The notes under the pieces: model-generated | Databases searched by the model: none | What the model was told of the DNA's origin: nothing | The model's input: the letters and a program-made list of their open reading frames with translations, nothing else | From: an uncultured Legionella sp. | Lineage (GTDB): Bacteria > Pseudomonadota > Gammaproteobacteria > Legionellales > Legionellaceae | Reading direction: 5' to 3' | Assembly: GCA_903885895.1 (NCBI GenBank) | Contig: CAISKC010000348.1 | Span: forward strand, 1 to 10,500 | DNA length: 10,500 nucleotides | Translations under genes and position numbers: made by a program | Part shown: positions 1-6,905 of the stretch, one piece after another | Numbering within the stretch: the stretch's first letter is position 1 | How the letters are laid out: the number at the start of each line of letters is the position of its first letter

Positions 1-46
1 ATCACTCTGAGATAATTTCTTCGCTTGCAAAAACAACGGAATATTA

Positions 47-78
47 GGTGATCACACTAGGCGATAATCGGTGATCAC
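47..78. repeat. Two copies of the palindrome GTGATCAC 23 bp apart
   Basis: The 9-mer GGTGATCAC occurs at 47-55 and again at 70-78; its inner 8 bases are a perfect palindrome. The surrounding bases are also partly alike, and the two copies translate to similar peptides in different frames: ILGDHTRR in the second frame and IIGDHVRR in the first. Two readings are possible: a pair of operator-like sites two helical turns apart, or a small imperfect duplication that shifts the reading frame of the gene that follows. I cannot choose between them. Confidence 0.4.
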
Positions 79-201
79 GTTCGCAGGAATACCCAATTAC
101 GTCCCGCCATTCAAAATCCCCAAAAACGCACACTCAAAAATAGATTACAGCAATACCAACAGTGGTTCCTAAAAGATTTTGCACCACAACAAATTAGAGC
201 A

Positions 202-1065
202 ATGGAACAATATAGCTATTGGCGTGTTGGTATCGCACGTATGGTCATGGAAGCCATGCCACCAGTGAGCTCACAAAGCTTGAGCAGTGTCCCAGAGGAT
301 TTTTTACCGTTTGTTGCGGAACATATCCAGTTTACGAATACCAGGGACATAGATGATTACTTATCCATCGATTTGTTTCCACACCGAAAGCATACGCCTA
401 AGCCACAGTTGACCCTGAATCAAGCCCCTTTAGAACATCATGGAAAAAAACTCGCTAAACTATTCCTGGATTATGCCAAACCCTATAAATCACAGTATCA
501 AATTTGGCAGGACTTCAAACAGCCTCTATTAGGCGTAGCACATTGCCTATACGGTCTCTTTAAAATCGTAATAGGTCTATTGCAACGCAATGCTGCTTAC
601 ATTGGCGACGGGATAATGGATCTGATCCGAGGGAGCGTTGAAATAGCTTTGACGCCGTTTACGTTATTTCTCAAACCGATTGCGCGCGGGCTTCTCACGC
701 TCATCTATGGTAAACCGCTTATTGAAAACAGTGCGAATCTCCAGAACTTAGCAACATTAGGCTTAGAAAAATTAGCAACAGTCCTTCCGAACGAAACAGA
801 AGCACCTGCTACGCATACCGATCGGACGGCATATGAATTGCGTGCACTTTGTCATGATTTGCATCGAAAGTTCAATAAAGGGATCCAGCGTGGACAAGCT
901 ACGAACTTGCTCAAAATAGAAGAAAGTTCTTTATACGAAGCAATGGGTAACCATCCTGGCATCCAGGGCCAATCCCATTTAAAAGCGTATTATCATTTCT
1001 TTAAGCAAGCATCTCAACCGCAACCGGCTACCACCGCGCTAGAACCTGCTACACTGAATGTATAG
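202..1065 (+). CDS. Hypothetical protein, possibly membrane-associated; start uncertain, may be 5'-truncated
   Basis: I do not recognise this protein. From the ATG at 202 it is 287 residues long. Residues about 110-170 are rich in hydrophobic residues with a few charges, which suggests a membrane-associated or amphipathic helical segment. The rest is polar, and the last 20 residues are Pro/Ala/Thr-rich. The start is doubtful: the ATG has only a weak purine stretch upstream, and the same frame stays open back to position 61 (after a TAG at 58-60). That stretch reads like real protein from about position 85, rich in Arg, Gln and Asn with a coding-like QQYQQWFLKDF segment, yet it contains no ATG, GTG or TTG. 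The gene may therefore have lost its 5' end or carry an upstream frameshift. The stop codon (TAG, 1063-1065) lies inside the left arm of the palindromic element at 1061-1179, so the C-terminus may also have been altered by insertion. Fairly sure it is or was coding; function unknown. Confidence 0.6.
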   Translation: MEQYSYWRVGIARMVMEAMPPVSSQSLSSVPEDFLPFVAEHIQFTNTRDIDDYLSIDLFPHRKHTPKPQLTLNQAPLEHHGKKLAKLFLDYAKPYKSQYQIWQDFKQPLLGVAHCLYGLFKIVIGLLQRNAAYIGDGIMDLIRGSVEIALTPFTLFLKPIARGLLTLIYGKPLIENSANLQNLATLGLEKLATVLPNETEAPATHTDRTAYELRALCHDLHRKFNKGIQRGQATNLLKIEESSLYEAMGNHPGIQGQSHLKAYYHFFKQASQPQPATTALEPATLNV

Positions 1066-1179
1066 ACAATTAAATTTTATTTGGCTTATTCTTCTGCAGA
1101 CAAATAAAGCGCAGGAGGCCGGAGGCCGACGAGACATTGTCGGAAGAGGAATAAGCCAAATAACATTTAATCGTCTATA
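1061..1179. repeat. 119-bp MITE-like element with 31-bp inverted terminal repeats
   Basis: The left arm (1061-1091) and right arm (1149-1179) are inverted copies that match at 29 of 31 positions, beginning TATAGAC and ending GTCTATA. The roughly 57-bp centre is more GC-rich. It holds a tandem GGAGGCC duplication (1114-1120, 1121-1127) and an inner hairpin with CCGAC (1126-1130) pairing to GTCGG (1139-1143). No coding capacity is seen. Long terminal inverted repeats, a structured core and a TA at both ends fit a miniature inverted-repeat transposable element with a TA target, but no longer target duplication is visible. It separates the upstream gene from cydA and contributes that gene's stop codon. 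A bidirectional terminator is less likely because no T-run follows either arm. Confidence 0.6.
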
Positions 1180-1190
1180 TAAGATCGTTA

Positions 1191-1234
1191 TCAACAAGGT
1201 CTGTTGACCGTATCACCAAAGGTCAAAAGACCGT
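1191..1234 (+). promoter_or_regulatory. Paired palindromes upstream of cydA, possible operator
   Basis: Two 12-bp inverted repeats, GGTCTGTTGACC (1198-1209) and GGTCAAAAGACC (1221-1232), share the GGTC...GACC arms and lie exactly 23 bp apart, about two helical turns. The first is nested in a second inverted repeat, TCAACA-AGGTC-TGTTGA (1191-1207). They end about 20 bp before the cydA start. The arrangement suits a dimeric regulator binding twice, or two small RNA hairpins in the leader. No convincing FNR box or clear -35/-10 pair was found here. Confidence 0.35.
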
Positions 1235-1253
1235 CAATAAACGGAGTGATAAA

Positions 1254-2624
1254 ATGCTTGTGGAAATCCTGTCGCGCGTCCAGTTTGGTTTTAGCATTGG
1301 ATTTCATATTTTATTTCCAACATTGAATTTGGGATTGGCTGTTTTTTTGGTCTTAATGGAATTTTTCTGGCTAAAAACAAACAATACGGTTTATCTCGAT
1401 ATATGTAAGATTTGGACTAAAATTTTTGCTCTTACCTTCGGAATGGGGGTTGTTTCAGGTATTGTGCTTGCCTATCAGATTGGAACAAATTTTGGTCCTT
1501 TTATTACCAAGTTCGGTAATGTTTTAGGCGCATTATTCGCCTATGAAACGTTAACCGCCTTTTTTCTTGAGGCAGGTTTTTTGGGGGTGATGCTCTTCGG
1601 TTGGAAAAAAGTTCCGCCTCTCCTTCATTTTATAGCAACTTTACTGGTTGCCATAGGGACGACGATTTCTGCTTTCTGGATTATGTCTGCTAATTCGTGG
1701 ATGCAAACACCCAGTGGATATGAGGTAGTTGCCGGAAAGTATGTGGTTGCCAGCTGGTGGGCTGTGGTGATGAACCCATCGTTTATACCTCGGTTTATTC
1801 ATATGATGTTAGCTTCTTATGTGACAACTTGCTTTGTCATTATGGGTGTGGCTTCTTATTATCTGCTTCGTAAAAAAGCAATCCATGTCGCAAAGACAAC
1901 CCTGTCTTTCGCACTCTGGGCCGCTTTGATCCTTGTTCCTCTTCAAATTGTGATAGGCGATATTGTCGGTCTCATGGTGAAAGAACATCAACCGCTTAAA
2001 ACAGCAGCAATCGAGGGACTTTGGCATACGCAAAACGGAGCACCTTTGGTGTTATTCGCCTTACCTTCTCAAAAGCAACAGCAAAATAACTATGCTATCG
2101 AAATCCCTAGACTTGCAAGTTTCATCAATACCCATGACTGGAATGGCAAAATGGTGGGTTTGGACTCTGTGGCCATTGATCTTCAGCCAAGGGTTGCTCC
2201 TGTATTTTTCTCATTTAGAATCATGGTAGGCATCGGTTTCTTAATGTTTGCAACCGCTCTTGTTGGCCTTTTTCTTCGTTATAAAAACAAAATTTATGAG
2301 AAAAAATGGTTTCACTATTGGTGTTTTGTGCTAACACCCCTAGGATTTATATCAAGCATTTGCGGATGGCTCACAGCTGAAATCGGAAGACAACCCTGGG
2401 TTGTCTACGGGTTATTAAAAACTCACAATGCTATCTCTGCAATCAGCACGGAGAATGTCATCATCTCTTTTGTACTGCTTGTGCTTGCTTATGGACTTGT
2501 GTTCGGATTTTATCTGTACTATTTATTAAAATTGATTCGTTCAGGCCCTGAAGTCGTCGATCAAGAGCAAGTCGAACATCATGCCTTTCAATACATGACT
2601 GATTTAAATGTGGAGAAAAAATAA
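1254..2624 (+). CDS. cydA: Cytochrome bd-type quinol oxidase subunit I (CydA/CioA, short Q-loop type)
   Basis: This is the haem-bearing subunit of the cytochrome bd quinol:O2 oxidoreductase in the inner membrane, which oxidises quinol and reduces O2 to water without pumping protons. Haem ligands recognisable by family motifs are His18 (GFHILFP), His183 (RFIHMM) and Met324 (FRIMVG). The conserved acidic residues of the haem/proton site are Glu98 and Glu106. The Q-loop keeps the quinol-site residues in QPLKTAAIEG (Lys249, Glu254), and the signature GWLTAEIGRQPW lies at 371-382. At 456 residues it is shorter than E. coli CydA (522), with only about 65 residues between the Q-loop motif and the FRIMVG helix. 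It therefore belongs to the short-Q-loop class that includes the cyanide-insensitive CioA proteins. The ATG at 1254 follows GGAG at 1243-1246 with good spacing. The stop overlaps the start of cydB by one base (TAATG), so the two are translationally coupled. Very sure of family; cyanide insensitivity is inferred. Confidence 0.97.
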   Translation: MLVEILSRVQFGFSIGFHILFPTLNLGLAVFLVLMEFFWLKTNNTVYLDICKIWTKIFALTFGMGVVSGIVLAYQIGTNFGPFITKFGNVLGALFAYETLTAFFLEAGFLGVMLFGWKKVPPLLHFIATLLVAIGTTISAFWIMSANSWMQTPSGYEVVAGKYVVASWWAVVMNPSFIPRFIHMMLASYVTTCFVIMGVASYYLLRKKAIHVAKTTLSFALWAALILVPLQIVIGDIVGLMVKEHQPLKTAAIEGLWHTQNGAPLVLFALPSQKQQQNNYAIEIPRLASFINTHDWNGKMVGLDSVAIDLQPRVAPVFFSFRIMVGIGFLMFATALVGLFLRYKNKIYEKKWFHYWCFVLTPLGFISSICGWLTAEIGRQPWVVYGLLKTHNAISAISTENVIISFVLLVLAYGLVFGFYLYYLLKLIRSGPEVVDQEQVEHHAFQYMTDLNVEKK

Positions 2625-3616
2625 TGCTTCCACTTATATTTGCTGTATTACTTGCTTTTGTTGTAATGATGTATGTCATTCTAGATGGTTTCGATTTGGG
2701 GGTTGGCATTTTATTTCCCTTTACCAGCAGTGAAAGTGAAAGAGATACAATGATGAATTCAATTGCCCCGGTATGGGATGGCAATGAAACCTGGCTGGTG
2801 TTTGGCGGTGCCCTATTGTATGGAGGATTTCCTCAAGTGTATGGGGTTCTTTTGCCCGTTCTTTATATTCCCATCATGTTTATGTTGATAGCCTTGATTT
2901 TTCGGGGTGTTAGTTTTGAGTTTAGGTTCAAAGCGGACAGATCGAAACCCATATGGAATTGGCTATTCGCGATTGGTTCAATCGTAGCAGCATTTTTTCA
3001 AGGCGTCATACTAGGATGTTTTGTTCAAGGTTTCTCAATCAATTTTCAGACGATGGCAACTAGCGACACCTGGTTGACTCCTTTTAGTTTATTTACTGGC
3101 GTGGCCCTAACAAGTGGTTATGGGCTTCTTGGTGCAACATGGATGATTATCAAAAGCAGAGGTAAGCTTCAGAATAAAATGGTGCATTATGCCAGAGGAT
3201 TGCTGATTGCTGTGAGTTTCTTTTTAGTATTTGTTAGCATTTGGACACCCTTGCACAGCAGCGAAGTCTTTCATCGCTGGTATCAATTTCCCAATTTTTT
3301 ATGGTTAAGCCCCCTCCCTATCATCACTGCATTTGCAGTTTACCTTGCTTGGGGCAACCTATGTTTAAACGCAAGGAGTGAACGCAAGCCTTTCATTTAC
3401 AGCATTATCATTTTTTTGTGTGCTTATATTGGAATAGGGATTAGTGTTTATCCTTATTTGATTCCATATCAGATGACCTTTCAGGAAGCGGCCGCCCCAT
3501 CCTCCACACTTGTATTTATATTGACTGGGGTTGCTATAATGTTACCTATATTGCTTGCATACACCTTATATGCCTATTATCTTTTTAGGGGCAAAACAGA
3601 GGGGCATTATCATTAG
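2624..3616 (+). CDS. cydB: Cytochrome bd-type quinol oxidase subunit II (CydB/CioB)
   Basis: This is the second integral membrane subunit of the bd-type oxidase, which pairs with CydA in the inner membrane. The N-terminal helix carries DGFDLG (21-26), followed by the conserved segment containing WDGNETW (51-57) and a GGF-P stretch at about 67-70, both typical of CydB. The protein is 330 residues with about eight to nine hydrophobic helices. That is shorter than E. coli CydB (379) and matches the CioB-like partners of short-Q-loop CydA. The start overlaps the cydA stop by one base. No small CydX-like ORF follows, and the CydDC assembly transporter is not in this window. The stop codon sits within the left copy of a 7-bp direct repeat that bounds a palindromic element. 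Confidence 0.96.
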   Translation: MLPLIFAVLLAFVVMMYVILDGFDLGVGILFPFTSSESERDTMMNSIAPVWDGNETWLVFGGALLYGGFPQVYGVLLPVLYIPIMFMLIALIFRGVSFEFRFKADRSKPIWNWLFAIGSIVAAFFQGVILGCFVQGFSINFQTMATSDTWLTPFSLFTGVALTSGYGLLGATWMIIKSRGKLQNKMVHYARGLLIAVSFFLVFVSIWTPLHSSEVFHRWYQFPNFLWLSPLPIITAFAVYLAWGNLCLNARSERKPFIYSIIIFLCAYIGIGISVYPYLIPYQMTFQEAAAPSSTLVFILTGVAIMLPILLAYTLYAYYLFRGKTEGHYH

Positions 3617-3706
3617 GGCGTGTTTACAATTGGGGTCACGAGCCGAAAATCGAGATAATTTAGCGCAAATTAGCTTGGCTTTTGGCCGTGACAAGACTGA
3701 TTAGGG
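3612..3706. repeat. Palindromic insertion element bounded by ATTAGGG direct repeats
   Basis: ATTAGGG occurs at 3612-3618 and 3700-3706. Between the copies lies a nested inverted repeat. The left arm, 3635-3661, begins GTCACG and ends TAATTT; the right arm, 3667-3692, begins AAATTA and ends CGTGAC. The loop is 5 bases, and alignment of the arms needs about five mismatches and one gap. The left part (GGGCGTGTTTACA) resembles ends of IS5-group elements as I remember them, but the right end does not mirror it, so it is either a small non-autonomous element or a decayed remnant. If the direct repeats are a target duplication, the empty site would place the next gene only 21 bp after cydB, as expected for an operon. 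Confidence 0.5.
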
Positions 3707-3725
3707 ACTCATTTTCTGGAGAATT

Positions 3726-4139
3726 ATGATGAAATTTACGGGGCTTTTTCTCTTAACGATGCTGTGTATTTTTGTGCTTGATATGATTTGGCTAGGCCTG
3801 ATTGCAAAAAATATTTATGCGGACAACATCGGCATTTTGTTACGAAAGTCGAGTGAGGGCATGACGCCTATTTGGTGGGCAGCTGCAGTTGTTTATATTT
3901 GCATCACTCTAGGGATAGTTTATTTTGTACTGCCCAGTGCGCAAGGTGATTACTTGCAAGCACTTGTTGGAGGCGTGATCCTTGGATTAGTCACTTATGG
4001 TCTCTATGATTTCACTAATTACTCAATCCTTGCCAACTGGACTTGGAAGATAACAGTCATCGATTTTATTTGGGGCATGGTCTTATGTGGATTAAGTAGT
4101 GTATTTGCCACCTTCATTCAAAACCGATTTTTTTCTTAA
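3726..4139 (+). CDS. DUF2177 family membrane protein
   Basis: A 137-residue integral membrane protein with four hydrophobic helices (about 5-27, 47-69, 79-101 and 108-130). DUF2177 is recognised from the N-terminal LDMIWLGLIAKNIY segment and the C-terminal YDFTNYS...DFIWG segment. The family has no firmly established reaction. It is often found beside the CFA-like methyltransferase, DUF1365, DUF1295 and FAD oxidoreductase genes, as here, so a part in membrane-lipid modification is inferred. GGAG (3718-3721) lies 4 bases before the ATG at 3726 and 7 before a second in-frame ATG at 3729, so 3729 may be the true start. The gene is convergent with the DUF1295 gene, and the two coding regions overlap by 26 bp at their 3' ends. 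It may once have followed cydB directly, before the palindromic element came between. Confidence 0.88.
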   Translation: MMKFTGLFLLTMLCIFVLDMIWLGLIAKNIYADNIGILLRKSSEGMTPIWWAAAVVYICITLGIVYFVLPSAQGDYLQALVGGVILGLVTYGLYDFTNYSILANWTWKITVIDFIWGMVLCGLSSVFATFIQNRFFS

Positions 4140-4887
4140 ACCAGGGAAAAAACATTGAGGTTTTTTTTTGATACTCAATGTATTTTTGTCCTCTTGATTG
4201 TACGGATCCTCTTTCTGTCAAAGGACCTGTCATGCGGGTAAAAATAACATAAAGCATCAAAGGAGAAAGAAAACCAAGGTAACCTAGCTTGGATGGTATC
4301 ACAAACAAAGCGAACCCCATCCAACTTAACCAATCAAAAAAATAATTAGGATGGCGGGAATAATGCCATAAACCTATCTGACACACTTCACCTTTATGTC
4401 GTATTTTAAAACGGTGAACTTGTAAATCGGCTATGGTTTCTCCCATAATGCCTACTACTATCATAAAAAATGCAAGAATATCTATCCCCGTAATATCAGT
4501 CCGTCCTGATTTACTAATCAGGAAAAATACGCTTGAAATAATTAAGATGAACACCCCTTGGAGTTGAAAATTAATAAAAAAACCCAGCGAGGGGCTGATT
4601 TTCCAGTTAGCACTGAGTGTCATGTAACGCTGATCAACATGTCCCTTTCTTATTCGTGTGTACCATAGATAACATGCAAGGCGTAAAGCCCATAGAATAA
4701 GAAGAAAGCCTATCATCAAAGTACGAAAAGTTAGAGGTATGAAGCTAAGATAGATTAAACCTGAAACCATGAGTCCTAATGACCAAGAAACATCAACAAC
4801 CGAAGGGTTTTTGAGGATACGATAGAATCCCCACATCACAGACATTTGTAAAAAAAGATAAATCATGACCATGCCGATAGAATACAT
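4114..4887 (-). CDS. DUF1295 family membrane protein (steroid 5-alpha-reductase / ICMT-like fold)
   Basis: A 257-residue polytopic membrane protein. Signature segments are NPSVVDVSWSLG (27-38), GLWHYSRHPNYF (172-183), TERGSVQSRGQKY (224-236) and the terminal TSMFFPWF (243-250). These are the conserved motifs of DUF1295, a family related to the C-terminal domain of steroid 5-alpha-reductases and to isoprenylcysteine methyltransferases. In those relatives the RHPNY and RG..Y motifs belong to the cofactor site (NADPH or SAM). A reductase acting on a modified fatty acyl chain or other lipid is a reasonable inference; the substrate is unknown. The ATG at 4887 is preceded by AAGGA with 6-base spacing. 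It lies 49 bp downstream of the CFA-like gene and is the last gene of the minus-strand cluster. Its 3' end overlaps the convergent DUF2177 gene by 26 bp. Confidence 0.9.
   Translation of the reverse strand: MYSIGMVMIYLFLQMSVMWGFYRILKNPSVVDVSWSLGLMVSGLIYLSFIPLTFRTLMIGFLLILWALRLACYLWYTRIRKGHVDQRYMTLSANWKISPSLGFFINFQLQGVFILIISSVFFLISKSGRTDITGIDILAFFMIVVGIMGETIADLQVHRFKIRHKGEVCQIGLWHYSRHPNYFFDWLSWMGFALFVIPSKLGYLGFLSPLMLYVIFTRMTGPLTERGSVQSRGQKYIEYQKKTSMFFPWFKKKIGFE
4152..4187 (+). terminator. Possible intrinsic terminator for the DUF2177 gene, inside the opposing gene
   Basis: ACATTGAG (4152-4159) pairs with CTCAATGT (4174-4181) across a 14-base T-rich loop and is followed by A then TTTTT (4183-4187). 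It sits 12 bases past the DUF2177 stop, within the last codons of the convergent DUF1295 gene. On the minus strand the same stem is followed by a T-run too, but there it would act before the stop codon of DUF1295. The stem is AT-rich and the loop long, so strength is doubtful. Confidence 0.4.
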
Positions 4888-4936
4888 TATTTATCCTTTG
4901 ATAAACGCGCCAACAAAATAGTCATGTCATGGATGA

Positions 4937-6148
4937 TCATTTTCGCCACAATACATGAATATTGCTAATGTAAGCGGTTTGAAACCCGGCAGAACAATAA
5001 CAAAAATAGAATTCCCAGGCTCGAATAAAAGATTCCGTAAATCCTTGTGCTAGAATCTCTTGTTTATTCGCTAATAAATTATGATACCAATCCTGCAAAG
5101 TAGAAACATAATGATGGCCTATGTCTTCAAGTAACAGCAATTGCAGCTTCGTTTGGCTGGCAACTGATTTACTGATAGAAAATACGGAGGGCAAGCAGCC
5201 TCCGGGAAAAATATATTTTTTTATAAAATCAACCTCATCTTTTGCTGAATCATAAGCTTGATCATTCATGACGATTGACTGTAAGAAAAACAAACCCTCA
5301 GGTTTCAGTAGTTGATAGCATTGATGAAAAAACGCATCAAAATATTTATGACCCACTGCCTCAATCATCTCGATTGAAACTACTTTGTCATATTGACCGG
5401 AAAGGTTTCTGTAGTCTTCTTTTAATAATTCAACCTGATCATTTAAGCCCAATTGAGTAATTTTTTCTTTGACATAAATATATTGTTTTTCTGAAATCGT
5501 AGTTGTGGTGACCTTGCATCCATATTTTTTTGCTGCGTAACATGCAAATCCACCCCATCCCGTTCCGATTTCCAGAATATGGTCCCCAGGTTTTAGTTGC
5601 AATGCCGTGCAAATGGCTTGATTTTTCTTTTCAGCAGCTTCTTCCAGGCTGATCCCAGCTGGCGTATAAAGCGCACACGAATACATCATGGAAGGGTCAA
5701 GAATTAATTTAAAAAAATCATTCCCTAAATCGTAATGAGCTAAAATATTCTCTTTAGCTCTAGAAATAGAATTAAGTTTTAATTTATAGTTTATGGTTCT
5801 TATGAAACCCAAAAAGCGTGCGATCGGACTCTCAATATTATTGAAGACCGACTCATTTTTTATAAAAAGCGTGATTAATTTTTGTAGATCGTCAGAATCC
5901 CAATCTCCATCAATATAACTTTTTCCAGCACCTACAGAACCCCCAAGGACGATGGCTTTATACGCGCTCGGATTATTGATGGTGATGCTAGCAAATAAAT
6001 CATTTTTTTCGTCCTCACGACCAAAGGCATAGCTGCTCTCATGATCCTGAATTTCAATGAACCCATATGTGATGTCATCTAATAAATTAAGAAAAATTTT
6101 TTTACAGAATCTTGCACTTAGGGAGTATAAATCATTACTTTCGTCCAT
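4937..6148 (-). CDS. cfa: Cyclopropane-fatty-acid-synthase family SAM methyltransferase
   Basis: This enzyme transfers a methyl(ene) group from S-adenosylmethionine to the double bond of an unsaturated acyl chain in membrane phospholipid. From the ATG at 6148 it has 403 residues (E. coli Cfa has 382). An N-terminal CFA-type domain containing SYIDGDW (77-83) precedes the catalytic domain. That domain has HYDLGNDFF (138-146), YSCALY (Cys158), the SAM-binding LEIGTGWGGF (192-201), MIEAVG (Glu263) and IFPGGCLPS (about 313-321). Of the five bicarbonate-site positions known from E. coli Cfa, Cys139, Glu239, Ile268 and Tyr317 match Cys158, Glu263, Ile292 and Tyr347, but His266 is replaced by Gln290. 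The frame also allows a GTG start at 6193, but the ATG at 6148 has AGGA 6 bases upstream and reduces the overlap with the DUF1365 gene from 59 to 14 bp, so I chose it. The gene symbol is family-level; the product may be methyl-branched or furan-related rather than a cyclopropane, given the neighbours. Confidence 0.93.
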   Translation of the reverse strand: MDESNDLYSLSARFCKKIFLNLLDDITYGFIEIQDHESSYAFGREDEKNDLFASITINNPSAYKAIVLGGSVGAGKSYIDGDWDSDDLQKLITLFIKNESVFNNIESPIARFLGFIRTINYKLKLNSISRAKENILAHYDLGNDFFKLILDPSMMYSCALYTPAGISLEEAAEKKNQAICTALQLKPGDHILEIGTGWGGFACYAAKKYGCKVTTTTISEKQYIYVKEKITQLGLNDQVELLKEDYRNLSGQYDKVVSIEMIEAVGHKYFDAFFHQCYQLLKPEGLFFLQSIVMNDQAYDSAKDEVDFIKKYIFPGGCLPSVFSISKSVASQTKLQLLLLEDIGHHYVSTLQDWYHNLLANKQEILAQGFTESFIRAWEFYFCYCSAGFQTAYISNIHVLWRK

Positions 6149-6905
6149 TCGATGTCCTATTATTCGATCCTGGATGCGTATGAAATGGAACACCCTTGAT
6201 CCATAATTTTAATGCTTGCCAGTAAATCGCTTTTGCAATTTTATAAGTTATCAGAGGATACTGCCAGAAGACTTTATTCACGGATGCATTTTTTTGCGTA
6301 TTTAAAGATAATGTCGCATCAAAATCTTTTTTTCCATCCCTATAATTTTCCATATGAACCACTATTTTTTGTGAATTTATTTTTAAATTCAGTTTATAAG
6401 CATAATTCATCGCCATAAAAGGAGATACATGGAGTTCTTTTTGGAATTTATAAGAATAGATTTCATTTTTAAGTTTCACTGAATGCTTAAGAACATAATT
6501 ATGTCGTTCTCCCCAAGGGGTATTCGTGACCTCCAAAATCAAATAATCCACATTGAGATTCTCTTCATCAAAAATAAAATAAATACTGATGGGATTAAAG
6601 CAATACCCTAAACAACTTAATTGGGTTAATAAATAAATTTTTCCTTTTGGGTAAGTTCCGAACTGAGTCATAACCAATTCGCGAGCATATTCATCAAGAG
6701 GGATACTCGATTCCTTCAGATAATTTTTTCGTCGCAATGAAAACCAATTAAATTTCTCTACGGAAACCTGTTTGATATCTTTGAATGTAGTATGGATGTT
6801 AGCCAGATCAAAATAGAACATAAATAACTTATATGAAAACTGATGTTGTTTTGGAAAAAACCGACGATGTCGAACATGACCCGTAAAAACGAAATGTTTC
6901 ATCAC
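6135..6905 (-). CDS. DUF1365 family protein
   Basis: A 256-residue protein of a family without an assigned reaction, nearly always encoded between a COG2907-type FAD oxidoreductase and a CFA-like methyltransferase, exactly as here. Conserved blocks in order are GHVRHRRFFP (9-18), WFSLRRKNYL (54-63), LSCLGYCFNPISIYF (96-110), LEVTNTPWGERHNY (124-137), ELHVSPFM (157-164) and the C-terminal WIKGVPFHTHP (235-245). It has no strong transmembrane segment and is probably cytoplasmic or peripheral. A role in the same lipid-modification pathway follows from linkage, not from chemistry seen in the sequence. The start is GTG at 6905, immediately after the upstream gene's TAA and 6 bases after AGGA; an ATG one codon later (6902) is equally possible. 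The 3' end overlaps the CFA-like gene by 14 bp, so these genes are translationally coupled. Confidence 0.93.
   Translation of the reverse strand: MMKHFVFTGHVRHRRFFPKQHQFSYKLFMFYFDLANIHTTFKDIKQVSVEKFNWFSLRRKNYLKESSIPLDEYARELVMTQFGTYPKGKIYLLTQLSCLGYCFNPISIYFIFDEENLNVDYLILEVTNTPWGERHNYVLKHSVKLKNEIYSYKFQKELHVSPFMAMNYAYKLNLKINSQKIVVHMENYRDGKKDFDATLSLNTQKNASVNKVFWQYPLITYKIAKAIYWQALKLWIKGVPFHTHPGSNNRTSNGRK

Noticed and set aside
1180..1253. FNR or ArcA binding site upstream of cydA
   Set aside because: No TTGAT-N4-ATCAA match was found, and ArcA sites are too degenerate to claim by eye.
1809..2784. Open frames on the minus strand opposite cydA and cydB (1809-2033 and 2461-2784)
   Set aside because: They lie entirely opposite strongly conserved cyd coding sequence, have no recognisable domain and no supporting start signals.
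3617..3635. GGGCGTGTTTACA as the end of a complete IS5-type insertion sequence
   Set aside because: No matching inverted end and no transposase coding sequence are present, so only a small element or remnant is supported.
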